Positions 1 to 11,133 of a stretch of DNA of 64,000 nucleotides are shown in pieces (position 1 is the first letter of the stretch; every line of letters starts with the position of its first letter). This DNA is from Fusarium oxysporum f. sp. lycopersici 4287 (taxonomy: Eukaryota > Ascomycota > Sordariomycetes > Hypocreales > Nectriaceae). A program made the translations under genes and the position numbers. Below the pieces are notes generated by a model. That model had not been told where the DNA came from and did not search any database. It saw only the letters and a program-made list of their open reading frames with translations. The DNA lies in assembly GCF_000149955.1 (NCBI RefSeq), contig NW_017264845.1:253472-317471 (forward strand), read 5' to 3'.

Positions 1-651
1 AACTGCATCTATTGTAACGATGGCACAGAGCTCCAATGTCCTAAGTGCTCAGACGGCGAGAGCTGCCAATTTACCGTTCCCCTCGACTGTACCCAATGTG
101 CTACATCCGTCTGCATGCAAGTTGAAGAGGCCGGATCTGACAAAGGCGGCGGCGGCCTAAACATTGGCGGCATTATTGGCGGTATCGCCGGTGGCATCGT
201 TATGATTGCTGTCGCTACATGTCTAGTCTGGAGGTTCTATATCAGGCCTAAGAGGTCACAGACTCCCATATCTATGTACGTCGAAGACGTGGATCTTGTG
301 CAAGGCTTCGAAAAGGATGCCCCCTCGAGGGGAACTCGTCCCCCATCGGCATGTACTGTTCATTCTATCGCTCCAACCGTCCTTACTCGAGCCTCCAATA
401 TTATCCAGATCGCCTACATCCCCGGTGTTACAAACCAAGTGACTCCGATGCCACCAAACGTTCTTCTTCCCCCCGTCCCTCCGATCCCCCTGCATCATGC
501 CGAGGGCAACCGAGCCCAAGGAATCGACGATGAACATTTTGTCGTCCCTAGCGACCTTCAAGACTCGGCTTACCTGGGCCTATCTGGCTACTCAGACAGA
601 ACCTCATACGCTCGCTGGAGAGCTAGTTCTTATTGGGTTAGATCCTTGTGA
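1..651 (+). CDS. OPY2: OPY2-like membrane anchor protein, 5' partial
   Basis: The reading frame is open from base 1, so the start lies upstream. The first 39 codons are a cysteine-rich extracellular module with repeated C-x2-C pairs (CIYC, CPKC, CTQC). A single glycine-rich membrane segment follows (IGGIIGGIAGGIVMIAVAT), then a cytosolic tail with the conserved stretches TVLTRASNIIQIAYIPG and PPVPPIP. This order matches fungal Opy2, the plasma-membrane anchor that recruits the Ste50 adaptor in the HOG osmotic-stress MAPK pathway. The family normally continues after the SDRTSYAR motif with a Ser/Tyr-rich tail. Here the frame runs into about ten unrelated residues and stops, 31 bp before a MITE. 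The C-terminus therefore looks truncated or replaced, and function is uncertain. Confidence 0.8.
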   Translation, partial: NCIYCNDGTELQCPKCSDGESCQFTVPLDCTQCATSVCMQVEEAGSDKGGGGLNIGGIIGGIAGGIVMIAVATCLVWRFYIRPKRSQTPISMYVEDVDLVQGFEKDAPSRGTRPPSACTVHSIAPTVLTRASNIIQIAYIPGVTNQVTPMPPNVLLPPVPPIPLHHAEGNRAQGIDDEHFVVPSDLQDSAYLGLSGYSDRTSYARWRASSYWVRSL

Positions 652-681
652 GTGACCGCTTGGGAAGCTTCGCACAGTTGA

Positions 682-838
682 TGTCGCAGGGTAGGCATTA
701 GTAATCTAGCTATATGCTTTTAAGTAACTCTGCGGGATGGAATACCCCGCACAAGAGATAACTTAAGAACAATCAATCAAAACATTTGCTGCTGCTCACC
801 ACATTTACTTTAACCCTTTAAGCACGCTCAGTGCGACA
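682..838. mobile_element. 157-bp MITE, copy 1
   Basis: The element starts TGTCGCA and ends TGCGACA, a 7-bp terminal inverted repeat. It is flanked on both sides by GTTGA (677-681 and 839-843), which fits a 5-bp target duplication. A second copy, nearly identical over its whole length, lies at 8886-9038. It has no coding capacity. The superfamily is not clear from the ends alone. Confidence 0.7.
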
Positions 839-985
839 GTTGAGGGGATAACGTCGATGTGTTAAGGCCTCCACCTCACTATGGAAAGCTCAAACTTGAC
901 TGGCGTCGTTCAGAAGAAGCATTACCCCTGAAAGGCGATTTCTCATTAGGGAGGAAACAACTTAGTGGGGCGTCCGAGCGTCAGT
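839..985. other. Short spacer between MITE and LINE tail
   Basis: Unique-looking sequence between the MITE and the tetranucleotide tail of the LINE. No gene or repeat recognised. Confidence 0.4.
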
Positions 986-1040
986 ATGAATGAATGAATG
1001 AATGAGTGTATTACGCCCGGGAGGATACGCCTCATAAGGC
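986..1040 (-). repeat. LINE 3' end with tetranucleotide tail
   Basis: On the minus strand the element ends with a conserved block containing CCCGGGCGTAAT followed by ATTC repeats. A near-identical end occurs at 35036-35084 on the plus strand, and a variant with TGTC repeats at 54856-54910. Short simple-repeat tails of this kind replace poly(A) in several fungal LINEs. Confidence 0.75.
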
Positions 1041-1287
1041 CTACAGCGTTGAACTTCGTGACATACTTTTCCGGACTTATGGTCCTAAGACCCGCAAACC
1101 TTCATCTGCGCCGACCCTTACGGCTTGCCACTCTCCTCAGGCTCGCTTGTCCCTGCGACAGACCTGATTGAAGGCCAACTTCTCCAAATGTTCAGCGTCC
1201 CATCTTCAGCGGCTGAAGCTTGGTCTGTCTATCAGAGGCTGTACTATGTTAGTTCTTATTATCTTGTTTGGTTTGTTAGTATGTTTT

Positions 1288-4200
1288 TTATGTCTGTGTA
1301 GCATCCAAACGGCCTGTGCTTATCGCAAACTTGATCGCTGCTCGCACTGCTGTCAAGTTCGGGCTCCACCTGTGCCTGTCCTCTGCTGTCTTGCCTCCCA
1401 GGAAGAATGAAAGATTACCCATCATTTCCCGGTTAACAATTCGCATGTGTTCTCGTTGCTCGTCCCACCGTGGACATCGGAAGAGGAAATGGTCGATTGT
1501 TTCTTCTTCCTGGCCACAGTCGCATGTGTCCGTCTCTACTGCGCCTATCCTGTGCAGATACCTGTTGACTCGTGCCATTCCCGTTCGTAGTTGCACCAGA
1601 ATGTCAGATTCGCGTCTCTTTAGGGCGTCATATAGTATGCGCGTGTGCTTGCCGGGCAGCGCCTTGTCGAGCCGTTTCGAATAGCCGCCTACGCCCTCTG
1701 GTAGCACCATGAGCCGTCTGCGCTGTGCCAGTAGTACTCTCAGTCGGGTCGATGGTGCCTGATGCGGCGGTTTGTTGCTTTACATCCGCTCTCTGTTGCC
1801 TTTCGTGCTTCGGTCTTTGCTTTTACTCCCTGTGTGAAAGACTCGTTTGTGGACGATACCCAGCGCATTTTAATGGTGGTGCTACCCTTTTCCAGTCGTC
1901 TAGCATGTCTGTAGATCTCCCGGATGGCGCCTTGCCCTGACTGCTGTCGGGGTTTCGCAATCGCTTGTAGCGCCGATCGATTTCGTGTCGCAACGATGAT
2001 ATCTCGATGTTGGAGTCCATCAGGCATGCACCTTAGGACCATTGCTATTGCTTCCAGCTCGGCCATGTATGCGTTTTGCTCGCCTCTCGGGCCAAGAGTG
2101 ACGGAGTACTTTGCTATAATATTATCATTCGCTCCTCCGCTGGCAGTGTTGCGCACAATGCCGCCCATGCCGACTAGTCCGTTTCTCGCAGAGGCGCTCG
2201 TTGCGATGAGCACTTGTCTCATGTTGCTGGGCTCGGTCATGTCGTCATCTGTATCTACATATGCCGCTGCCTCCTTGCCTGAATCGTACTCCACCATCAT
2301 GTGTCTATGCCACGGTGGTAGTGCATACGGCTCGATCGTTTCCATCCGTTCTATTGCGCCATCGTGGGCGAGTGCTAGTTTCGTCAACGGCGACATATAC
2401 CTCCGTGTCTCCCTCACCCTAAGTGTCGCCAGCGGGTGCACCTTCGGCAGTGTTTGCATGTTGACGTAGAGCCGTGTGCCGGCCTGCGCGTGGCGTTCAC
2501 CGATGGGTAGAATACCAGCTTCAGCTTCCGCCACTGCCATCGAAACCGTCTTGAAGGTTCCTGTGATGGCTTGCACACCCATTTTCTGTGCCTCGTTCAG
2601 CCACCTGGTCTCCCTCCACCCGCATCGGTGGGACCAAACGTTCGAAGCGTAGTCCATCGTCGGGGCCACCGTTGCTACAAACAACTGTCTCGCCGTCCGG
2701 GGCGTCAACATCTTCAGCCTTCGTAGACACATGGCCGCCCGAAGTCCCCGTGTAGCTGCTTCCTTTACGTGTTCCTCATACCGCAACTCCGAGTCCATCA
2801 CCAGTCCTAGTATCTTGCCACTTTTCTTTGGGATGATCGCCTGGCCTTTGATCGTATACGGGCTTTCATCGGTGCGTTCGTGATGGCGCGTGAAGTGTAT
2901 GATGACTGTCTTGTCCTCCTCAAATGTCGCCCCGCTTCGTCTTTCCCACTCCAGTGCTCTGTCGATGACGGCCTGGATGCCTACTCGGTTGGCTTCTGCT
3001 GTCGGACCCGTCACCCAGGCTGAATAGTCATCGATAAAGGCGATCGATCCACCTTTTGCATCGATCTTGCATTGCACGAGGTCTGCGTTGAAGAAAAGGA
3101 ACAGCACCGGTGACAGCGGCGACCCTTGCGGAAGCCCAGCCTGTGGCAGATCCCGTCGCCCAGAGGTGTAGCCGTTTACCACGATCGTCGCGGATCGATT
3201 GGAGCAGAAAGCGTCGATCCACTTTACTACCCCCTTGGGGATGCCTCTGGCTTCCAGTCTCTGCAGTAATCGATCCTTGAATACCCCGTTGTATGCTCTC
3301 ATCACGTCGAAGCTTATCAGGCTGAGCACCTTCCGGTTGCGCCACGCTTTGTAGATGTGCTCCTGAAGGAGCAGGAGAGCCTGGTTGGCCGATCGTTGCT
3401 TCCTTCCGCCGAAATGGTTGGTGGGTAGCAGTCCGAATGTCTCTCCCGCGTACGAGATCCGGTCCGCCATGACCGCCTCTAGAATCTTGCCCAGACTCGA
3501 TAGAAGTGAGATCGGTCTCCATGACTTGGCTACCTTGTAGTTGTCCTTGCCTGGCTTCTTGAGCGGGATGATTTTCGCGCTCCTCCACTGGACTGGCAGC
3601 TCTCCGTCTCTCAGGGATGTCCGAAACAGATGCAACACCCGGTCTCCCACTACTGGCCAGAGCTGCTTCCACACCATCGCCGGCAGTCCATCTTCGCCTG
3701 GGGCTTTCCATGCCTTGGCCGCCATCACCTTCTCTTTAACCTCTTCTAATGTCACCTCTGGCATTGCTATTTCTCGCTGCGCCGGCTGGCGCTCTTCATC
3801 CTCAATCACAGCCGGCAGAGGGGGAAAGAAGATGCTGAGAAGCTCCTCTGCCTGTTCTGCCTTGCCGCTCGTCGTCATTCCATCTCTTCTCTTTAGAGGA
3901 GGTATTTTATTACCCATTGCTTCGCCTCCAGGCGAGAGGTACTTGGCTGATTGCCAGATGTTGGCTCCGTCTTCGAGAAAGCTGTCCCAGTGTGCCTTTT
4001 TCTACCTCCTGATCGCGTCGTGGTACTCCTTTGCCGCTTCTCTGGCCTTTTGCTCTAGGTCTGCTGCCTCTCGTCCTCNNNNNNNNNNNNNNNNNNNNNN
4101 NNNNNNNNNNNNNNNNNNNNNNNNNNNNNNNNNNNNNNNNNNNNNNNNNNNNNNNNNNNNNNNNNNNNNNNNNNNNNNNNNNNNNNNNNNNNNNNNNNNN

Positions 4201-5081
4201 NNNNNNNNNNNNNNNNNNNNNNNNNNNNNNNNNNNNNNNNNNNNNNNNNNNNNNNNNNNNNNNNNNNNNNNNNNNNNNNNNNNNNNNNNNNNNNNNNNNN
4301 NNNNNNNNNNNNNNNNNNNNNNNNNNNNNNNNNNNNNNNTTTTGAATAGCAGTCTGTCGCTGGGCGTTCGTTCCGGCGGTGTTGTGTCAAACTCCGTTCG
4401 GATCGCCCGATGGTCCGATCCATGCTCTGTTGGATGTATCCCACAGCTCGTTATCTCGTCTGCCAGCTCCGTTGATGCCAGCACCAAGTCAATCGTGCTC
4501 GCTATACCCCCTGGGCCTTCCCACGTCTTCGTGCCCTGGGGCAGCAGGCTGTGAAGGCCATGTTCTCCCATAAGCTCTATGATCGGTCCAGCTTCGCCTT
4601 GCCTCCTTCCCGTTACCTCATCACCTCCCCATAGTGTGTCGTGACGATTGAAATCCCCTACCAAGATCACGTCAGTTCTTGTGCCGGACCCATTGCGGAA
4701 CTCCACAATCGCCGTGTGCAGCTGTCCCATCGCCGCTTCGAGAGCCTGCTCGTTCCTCCCCTCTACATATACCGACACAACCAGCACGTCACGCTCAGGG
4801 AACCTGACCATCGCTTCTGCCTCCAAGTCCCTCCGTATCCAGAGCATGCTGCGGATCAGCCATCGCGACACACGCGGCTCACGCGTCTTGGTGGGAATCA
4901 TCTTCGTCCAGTTGCTGTGGTGATTAGGCACCGTCATCACCTGTCCCTCGATTGTGCATGCCCATGGCTCTGCCACCGCCAGCGCTACATAGTCCTCAAG
5001 TTCTTTGTCATTCACCATGCTCAGATGCACCTTATCGTTCTTCCGCACGTTCAGTTGGTACACTTGTAGCCTAGTGCTCAT
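1288..5081 (-). pseudogene. LINE ORF2: endonuclease, reverse transcriptase, RNase H (broken)
   Basis: ORF2 starts at 5081 and overlaps the end of ORF1 by 11 bp. The first block (5081-4002) is an apurinic-type endonuclease with QLNV, EPW, GDFNRHD, STIDLVLAS and GSDHRA. The reverse transcriptase block follows, with GLPQGSPLSPVLF and the catalytic box FIDDYS, then an RNase H-like region. The last part (1710-1288) has the CDCGQEEETIDHFLFRC finger typical of Tad-like ORF2 ends. An in-frame TAG at 4002-4004 separates endonuclease and RT in the same frame, probably from CAG. A frameshift near 1740 separates RNase H from the finger. The N gap at 4079-4339 hides part of the endonuclease-RT linker. Confidence 0.85.
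4079..4339. other. Assembly gap (261 N)
   Basis: A run of N inside LINE ORF2. The coding frame on both sides matches the element, so the gap probably lies within the LINE, in line with an assembly break at a repeat. Confidence 0.95.
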
Positions 5082-6450
5082 CTCCTCGCATTTGACGCAA
5101 TCGACATGCCCGACGGAATGATTCGTGCCGGCCTCCGCATGACACGCACATTAGCTCTGCTGCCTCGCATTGCCGATGGCAGTGTCCTCGTTCTGCGCAT
5201 CTACCGCATCTATGCGTTTCTTTGCAGACGAATGCCTTGTGGCCTAGCCCCCTGTAGTTGTAGCATTGCACCACACCGGCTCTAGGCTCGAACACGCTGG
5301 TCCTCGCCGATTCTCCTCCAAGGTGAAAGTACTTGTCCTCCAAAAGCCTCCTTGCATCGCTCTCCGTCACATAAACCACCATCGACCCGTAGGCCTTTCC
5401 GTTCCCTTTATCGCCAAGCCAGTTTATCTTAGCTATCGTCACTTCATTTTCTTGGCCAAGTGCCTCGGTCACTCCGGGCAGAAGGTTGCCGTTCGAATCA
5501 AGAACGGCCGACCGATTGGCCCCGTTGATCTTGACCGGGTACAGCCGCTCTCTGAGAATCTTTGCCCCCTGGCATGTCTGCTCCCAGTGCCGCTTCTCGG
5601 ACCATGTGTAGTTCTGCTTCGTCTCTACAGATTACCTTGATGACGTTAGCGTTCCTAGCCCCTCTCACCACCGCTGCGCATCTCCATCTCTCGTCCTTCT
5701 TTCTTGTCCTCGCAGCGGCTTCGATAGCCTGTCGGACCTCTCCGATCTGGCCTTGTTACTGTCATCGTCGCCCACTCCAGAGATGTCTATCGTGCAGAAC
5801 AGGTCCTCTCCAGGGGATGAGATGAAAGCGGCGGCGTAGTTGATGACACCGCCTCGGGGCCTCTAACACCGCCATTCTGCTCCTTCGTTGGCGACATACG
5901 GGCTACGTCTGCAAATGACTGCCTGGGGTTCGTCCGGGCGGAACCGGCTACGGCGTGCTGCGCCATGATGTCTAATTTCTCATGGATGCGTTTGATCTCT
6001 TCGGCGGCCTGCACTTTGCAGGGGCTCGATATCGCGTGGGGCGTGCTGCTGCATTCGTTTGAGCTGGTCAATCTGTTCTTGGATCAGCTTTCGTTCCTGT
6101 GCGGCTTGCGCCTGAATGCCTTGAATATCCTGTTGCAGCTGCCTAATCGCTTTCTCCTGGTCTTCGATCATTTGCTTGAGCGCCTGCTGCTCCTTTTTCC
6201 AATCGTTCCACAGAGTCTCGTGAGAAGTTGTGATTTCCTTCACGGTTTCCTGCTGCACCTTCGCCATCTGTTTCATTGTTTCGTCGCGTACTTCGCGGAT
6301 CAGGGCTTGCATTACTATCCCAATATTACCGGAAAAGTTCTCCATTCCTTTCGCTGTTAGCTTTCGCGGCCGGTCTGATTTGCGCGTGCTGGAATCCCGA
6401 GGGCAGGCGTCCTCAGAGGTCACGACGATGCTGTCCGCAACCGCGTCCAT
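5071..6450 (-). pseudogene. LINE ORF1 (gag-like), frameshifted
   Basis: The N-terminal part (from ATG at 6450) is a Gln/Lys/Glu-rich coiled coil. The middle contains an SFADVARM motif common in fungal LINE ORF1. The C-terminal part (5472-5071) has zinc knuckles of the types CYNYRGLGHKAFVC, CGRCAERGHCHRQC and CVSCGGRHESFRRAC, expected to bind RNA. The frame changes near 6010-6070 and again between 5800 and 5480, so no single product is possible. The start is the first ATG ahead of the coiled coil. Confidence 0.75.
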
Positions 6451-6613
6451 CGCGCCCCGCTTGGCTTTCCAAACGGCTACCTCGACAACGTTAACAAAGA
6501 TTGTAAAGATTCATTATATGACCCGTGTGTGTACGGACCCGTGTCCCTATGTGGCCCCGCCTGTACTACGTAGATGACTAAGTCAGCATTGGGCTCGATA
6601 CGCCATCTGAGTC

Positions 6614-8021
6614 TTATGCCACCCAAAGGGATATATCTATACTAGATCCTTGACTTGCTGAATGGTGTTTCCCCTTCGCTGTACTCTCAACCCGCACTTC
6701 AATCTCACAATGCTGATAGGCCTCTAAGGGAATCCCATGCTCCTGGCTGAGCTCAATTTGACTATCAGCGAAGATAAGGCTTGGCCTGTTATTGTTGCCG
6801 TGAATGGTTGTAATAGTACTGGGAGGAACGTTACCAAAGAGGTGTGACTCCCTAGGTCCCAGCTGTGGGTTAGAATCGCTTGCGCTCGAGGTGTTGATAT
6901 GCATGATGCGACGGAAAAGGGGCCAGGTCAAGGGCAGGTTTGCGACAATGAGGGAGGTTGAGGACTCGCGGATATACCAAAAGGTCCAGTTAGGCCCGTA
7001 GGGGTCTGTGAAAGAGTAGTATTTATTTAGAAGCGCGGAGACCATCTAAAGTTATATGGTTCAGTGTTAGCAACATCATAGAGGCGGTATTCCCCTGCGT
7101 CGGTCGATTGCGACGATGCGTTGAAAGATGGACACATACCGTGAAGATGCCAACTGCATAAATGCAGCATAACGTAACTTTTATCCTAGTGGTAGTGTTG
7201 GACCAGAGGAAAAGCGGTATAGGAAGGAGAATGATCATGATGTCTGAGGACATGTTGAGGGTTGCATTGGTAATAAGATGGTTCCTTGCTGTCGTGCATT
7301 GTTCTAGATAATTAACAAGACGCGGAAGATATAAGCCATTGGGGTAATACCATGCTCGGTGGGGACGGTCCAGTACTCGGAGAAAGGCCGACACCATACC
7401 GCAAGATAGAGGGTCATCATAACCACAAACCCGACAAGGACGTACACTGCAACCGTTTTTACTACGCGATTGTAGCTTAAATTTGTCCTGAGACTTATCA
7501 GAAGATGATCGATTACATGGATAGATAGATGCATGGCAACTTACGTCAGTCGATTATATATCAGGAGCAAGCAGCACTTGACCAGCCAGATGACAGTGCA
7601 TTGAAGCGTCTCTGCAACCACAGTAAGCTGGGATCCGAATCGGCGTCTGTTGATCTCGTCTGGTGTGAGAGTGATTCGTTGAGTCGGATCGATCAGATTA
7701 GTGCCTGTTTGGAAGCTGACGTTTACGCAGGCTATCAAAACCGCATCGCAAACCTAGACGGCAAATCCAGATGTTAGAAGGGGCAAGAGAAAAAGAAACC
7801 CTTTCTTTGACTACACAAACAGAACTGACCATAGCGAGAATCATCAGGTAATCTTCTATCTGGTACTTCTTGACGGATCCCACCACCATCCGACGAGACA
7901 GCCTGGAAATGCAATGTCAACCAGCGTTTTAGATTCTTGTCCAGGAGACTGACAATCGGACAATGACGACGAGCCAGGTGATGGCGTACCAAATCCACGA
8001 TTCAATCACAAGGGGGATCAT
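6614..8021 (-). CDS. Fungal rhodopsin-domain integral membrane protein
   Basis: Six exons on the minus strand give 360 residues: 8021-7954, 7902-7830, 7753-7545, 7487-7351, 7303-7140 and 7045-6614. All five introns (47-94 bp) have GT-AG ends and keep frame. The product has hydrophobic helices and family signatures: IESWIWYAITWLVVIVRL, the RRMVVGSVKKYQ loop then EDYLMILAM, KCCLLLIYNRLT, AVWCRPFSEYW, NMSSDIMIILLPIPLFL, and NKYYSFTDPYG then WYIRESSTSLIVANLPLTW. This is the fungal 'rhodopsin domain' family (PF20684-like, related to SAT4 proteins), multi-pass plasma-membrane proteins mostly of unknown ligand. The start at 8021 is the only in-frame ATG just before helix 1, so the N-terminus is short. 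No disabling mutation was seen. Identity is by recognition, not a search. Confidence 0.85.
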
Positions 8022-8379
8022 GTCTACCGGAGCGGGAACATGATCTCGATGAGCCCTCCCACACGAGCCCCGACTTGGCTTGCCGAAACAGAACGTGATT
8101 AAATGCCGAGATGAGGAAGAAAATAATAGAGAAATGGTAAAGGGTAGAGCTGAAGGAGGGGAGTGCGGGGATAATCTCCTTTGATGATGAAGGTTCGTTC
8201 CAGCTAACTTTACGTATTCGGCTGAAAGTGGCGAGAAGTCGCAAGCTATTGCAATAACAGACTCGGTGGTCATTGCAGTAAAAGTGGCCAACGACAATGC
8301 ATGGATGACACGCCACATGGCACAGGCTAAACTAGTAACCTTAATAACGTTCAATTTGAAGTAACACCATCCTACTTTT

Positions 8380-8772
8380 CTATCCCCTTTGACTGTCGTA
8401 AGCCTCCACTTCCGTACCTAGCAGCGGGGCTAGCCAATCAAAATGCGTTAAATCAGAGATACATTTATTCCCACCTAACTTTGGTTGTGCCAAAGGTCCC
8501 AGCAAATTGCCAAGTCTACATAAAGCTACATTACATTCTTGACACCTATATCGTGACTGCGGCGCCCTTCGACTGTTACCGCTAATCGCAGATAATGCTG
8601 CCCTTGATCTTCGAGACCGACGCTGACCTAGCCGGAGGCCTTGACAGGCAAGGCATTCAGATTTTCCTTTGCGAACGCGAGTGTGCTGTAATGTAGGCGT
8701 AAATTCGTTTCCAGTCCGAAATCTCTTTCTTGATTGCGTCTTCGGTGCATACGCTTCCATAAGATCATTCAC
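8380..8772 (-). pseudogene. piggyBac-type transposase C-terminal remnant
   Basis: The frame encodes a basic stretch and a cysteine-rich tail (SECLACQGLRLGQ, then AISGNSRRAPQSRYRCQEC). It matches, segment by segment, the C-terminus of the piggyBac-like transposase at 42692-43408 (SDCLACKGFRQGQ, PISGNQRR, TRYGCKVCE). No catalytic domain is present and the end of the finger is lost, so only a fragment remains. Confidence 0.65.
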
Positions 8773-8885
8773 AAGCAGTTGCCGCCAACTGCCTTGGGAA
8801 GATCAATCGTCATATCTTCGCAAAGGTACTTCATGAATACGCCATTTTTACACGGGCAATTTCCAGGAGAAAGTCCCAAGCCAGG

Positions 8886-9038
8886 TGTCGCAGGGTAGGC
8901 ATTAGTAATCTAGCTATGCTTTAAGTAACTCTGCGGGGATGGAATACCCTGCACAAGAGATAACTTAAGACATCAATCAACACATTTGCTGCTGCTCATC
9001 ATATTCACTCTAACCCTTTAAGCACGCTCAGTGCGACA
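8886..9038. mobile_element. MITE, copy 2 (153 bp)
   Basis: Near-identical to the repeat at 682-838, with the same TGTCGCA/TGCGACA termini and a few indels. The 5-bp target duplication of copy 1 is not evident here. It lies about 110 bp beyond the piggyBac remnant. Confidence 0.7.
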
Positions 9039-10136
9039 CCTCCGCATTTTGGAGTGAGGCCATGCAGATCCACCCTTCGAGAAAGGTAAAGAAGGGGTTT
9101 TCATATGTTGGCTCATACGATTATGCGTTCATAATGCTACTCGGGAGATAAGGCCAACGGAGAAGATGCTTCATGTATGGGACACTCATATGTGCCCTTA
9201 TTCGGCATCTTCCGCTGTGGCGATGAGTGCGGAAATCCTCTGCCGTGTCTTGTTGCAAAACCCATTCGGTGTGTACTAAATCATCCAGGACAATCACATG
9301 CCTGCGCAAATTATAAACCGCCCACCAATCCCCCACCTTCGCAGCCTCATTGTTGTCTAAGCGCTTCGAGACAAAGATATGGGGTGATAACTAACTGCCG
9401 GACTCTGAAACTATCGGCAGATTGGTTAACGATGATCGCATAAGTTTCCTCCTCAAACAGAGGGATGCTGATCTCCCCCAGTTTCGAGGATGAGCGTTTG
9501 AATATCCCGCTCCCAATCGGCAAAGTCTATTTTCTGCTTATATGGTCATTCTATCCATCAAATGCGGAAAAGCCGGATCCGATGCGGTCACTTGCAAGGA
9601 TTCAAACTAGTTATAGCCACGCCATTATGCTATCTCTTTAGCCCTGATTTTCGCCCGACCATTACCATACCAGATAGGCACGCTATCGCCGCTTAATAAA
9701 TCTTGCAGCAGATACTATCATAACACTGAGGCAAATTACTTCGTGGAGGAGTCTTTCGACGACCATTAATGGGATAAGCTAGGTCTCTGTTGATGCTGCG
9801 CTGCTTGCTTGATGCTTAGCAATGACATCCCATTATGCGAATCTGATGTCAATGAACGAGGAGTATGCCTATGTCATAGGCTAAGCTGCCCTTGCAGCAA
9901 ATCAGGTAGACATTAAAAGAAAGCGGGTTCTATGTGCTTGTGACGCATGAATGACTACCGTTTTGATGCGGGGAAAACGACCATCAAGTTCTTGTATGAA
10001 GGACAGACAGGTTTTCCCAAGATTTATAAGAAGCCATATTTCGCGGAATAGAAGGCAACTCAAGCGCCGTGCCATCTTCCAACCAAGACAATATTTGGGA
10101 GGATAAACGCCGAGAAATAGCACTGCAAACGCAACC
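9039..10136. other. Intergenic, no gene recognised
   Basis: Several short frames occur on both strands but none shows a family motif or plausible splicing. The last ~100 bp probably hold the 5' leader and promoter of the dehydrogenase gene that starts at 10137. Confidence 0.4.
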
Positions 10137-11133
10137 ATGGACTCTGCCAAAGAGACTGCCAAAGACACCCTCCACAAAGTCATCCATCCTAGTATGGACC
10201 CAAGCAAGGACACCCAACAGCCGGCCAACACCGGCCTCGAGCGAGACCTGGAGCCGAAGCCGCAGAAGGTTCATCTACCATCCGAAGGCGAAGACATTGT
10301 GTACACGCCATCGGGTAAGCTCGCGGGGAAGAAGGCTCTTATCACCGGAGGAGACTCCGGCATCGGCCGTGCCGTAGCCATCCTGTTCGCTATGGAAGGC
10401 GCCACCGTGGCCATTGTCTACCTCCCGCCCGAGGAAGAGGACGCACAGCACACCAAGACCCAGGTAGAGAAGAACGGCGGGCAGGTCATCCTCATCCCCA
10501 GCGACCTGTCCCTGTCGATTAACTGCAAGGATGTCGCAAAGCGGGCTGTAGAAGCGCTCGGCGGGATCGATATCTTGGTTAACAACGCTGCTACTAGGCA
10601 GGAGCAAGGAGATATTTGTGACATTTCCGAGTGAGTATCTATCAACCAGTCATTCAGAGGGGCATGTTTATAACAAACATTGTGACAACAGGGAGCAGTG
10701 GGCGTCCACTTTCCGCGTCAATTTGGACTCGTACTTCCATCTTACCAAGTACGTGCTGCCACATTTGTCTAAGGGCGGCGTGATCATCAATAGTGCGTCC
10801 GTGGACTCCTATATCGGCGTCCCCAGCCGACTCGACTATGCGACGAGCAAGGGCGCCGTGGTTGCCTTCACTCGTGCACTCTCCAACCAGCTGGTTAAGA
10901 AAGGTATTCGCGTTAACGCAGTTGCTGCCGGGCCGGTGTGGACGCCACTTGTGGCCACAGGCGTGAGCGAGCAGAGTCAACAGGGTCACGGGTTGGGGAA
11001 TTGGACGCCGATGGATAGAGTGGGACAGCCGAGTGAAATTGCGACAAGTTATGTATTCCTCGCATCCAAGGAGAGTGTATTTATGAGTGGGCAGACCCTG
11101 CATCCCAATGGGGGCATCGTTGTCAATGGTTAA
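10137..11133 (+). CDS. Short-chain dehydrogenase/reductase
   Basis: Two exons (10137-10630 and 10692-11133) flank a 61-bp GT-AG intron and encode 311 residues. The nucleotide-binding motif TGGDSGIG is at residues 70-77, NNAA at 149-152, and the catalytic Ser (INSAS), Tyr and Lys (YATSK) at about 201, 214 and 218. AAGPVWTPL follows the active site. A 60-residue N-terminal extension precedes the Rossmann fold. This layout is typical of classical NAD(P)-dependent SDRs of the YhdF/YghA kind (general stress-type oxidoreductases). The substrate cannot be told from sequence; a soluble enzyme is expected because no signal peptide is seen. The ATG has a good context (caaccATGG). It looks intact. Confidence 0.9.

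Larger units (their letters stand above)
986..6500 (-). mobile_element. Tad-clade LINE (non-LTR retrotransposon), decayed
   Basis: A two-ORF LINE lies on the minus strand. Its 3' end is at 986-1040 and consists of a tetranucleotide tail (GAAT repeats on the plus strand) next to the motif ATTACGCCCGGGAGG. ORF2 (5081 down to 1288) carries endonuclease, reverse transcriptase, RNase H and a terminal CCHC domain. ORF1 (6450 down to 5071) carries a coiled coil and zinc knuckles. The 5' limit is not defined; I placed it just beyond the ORF1 start. Internal stops, frameshifts and a 261-bp run of N make it non-functional as sequenced. Confidence 0.85.

Noticed and set aside
9121..9443. Overlapping frames on both strands
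   Set aside because: No motif, no consistent splicing, and they overlap each other.
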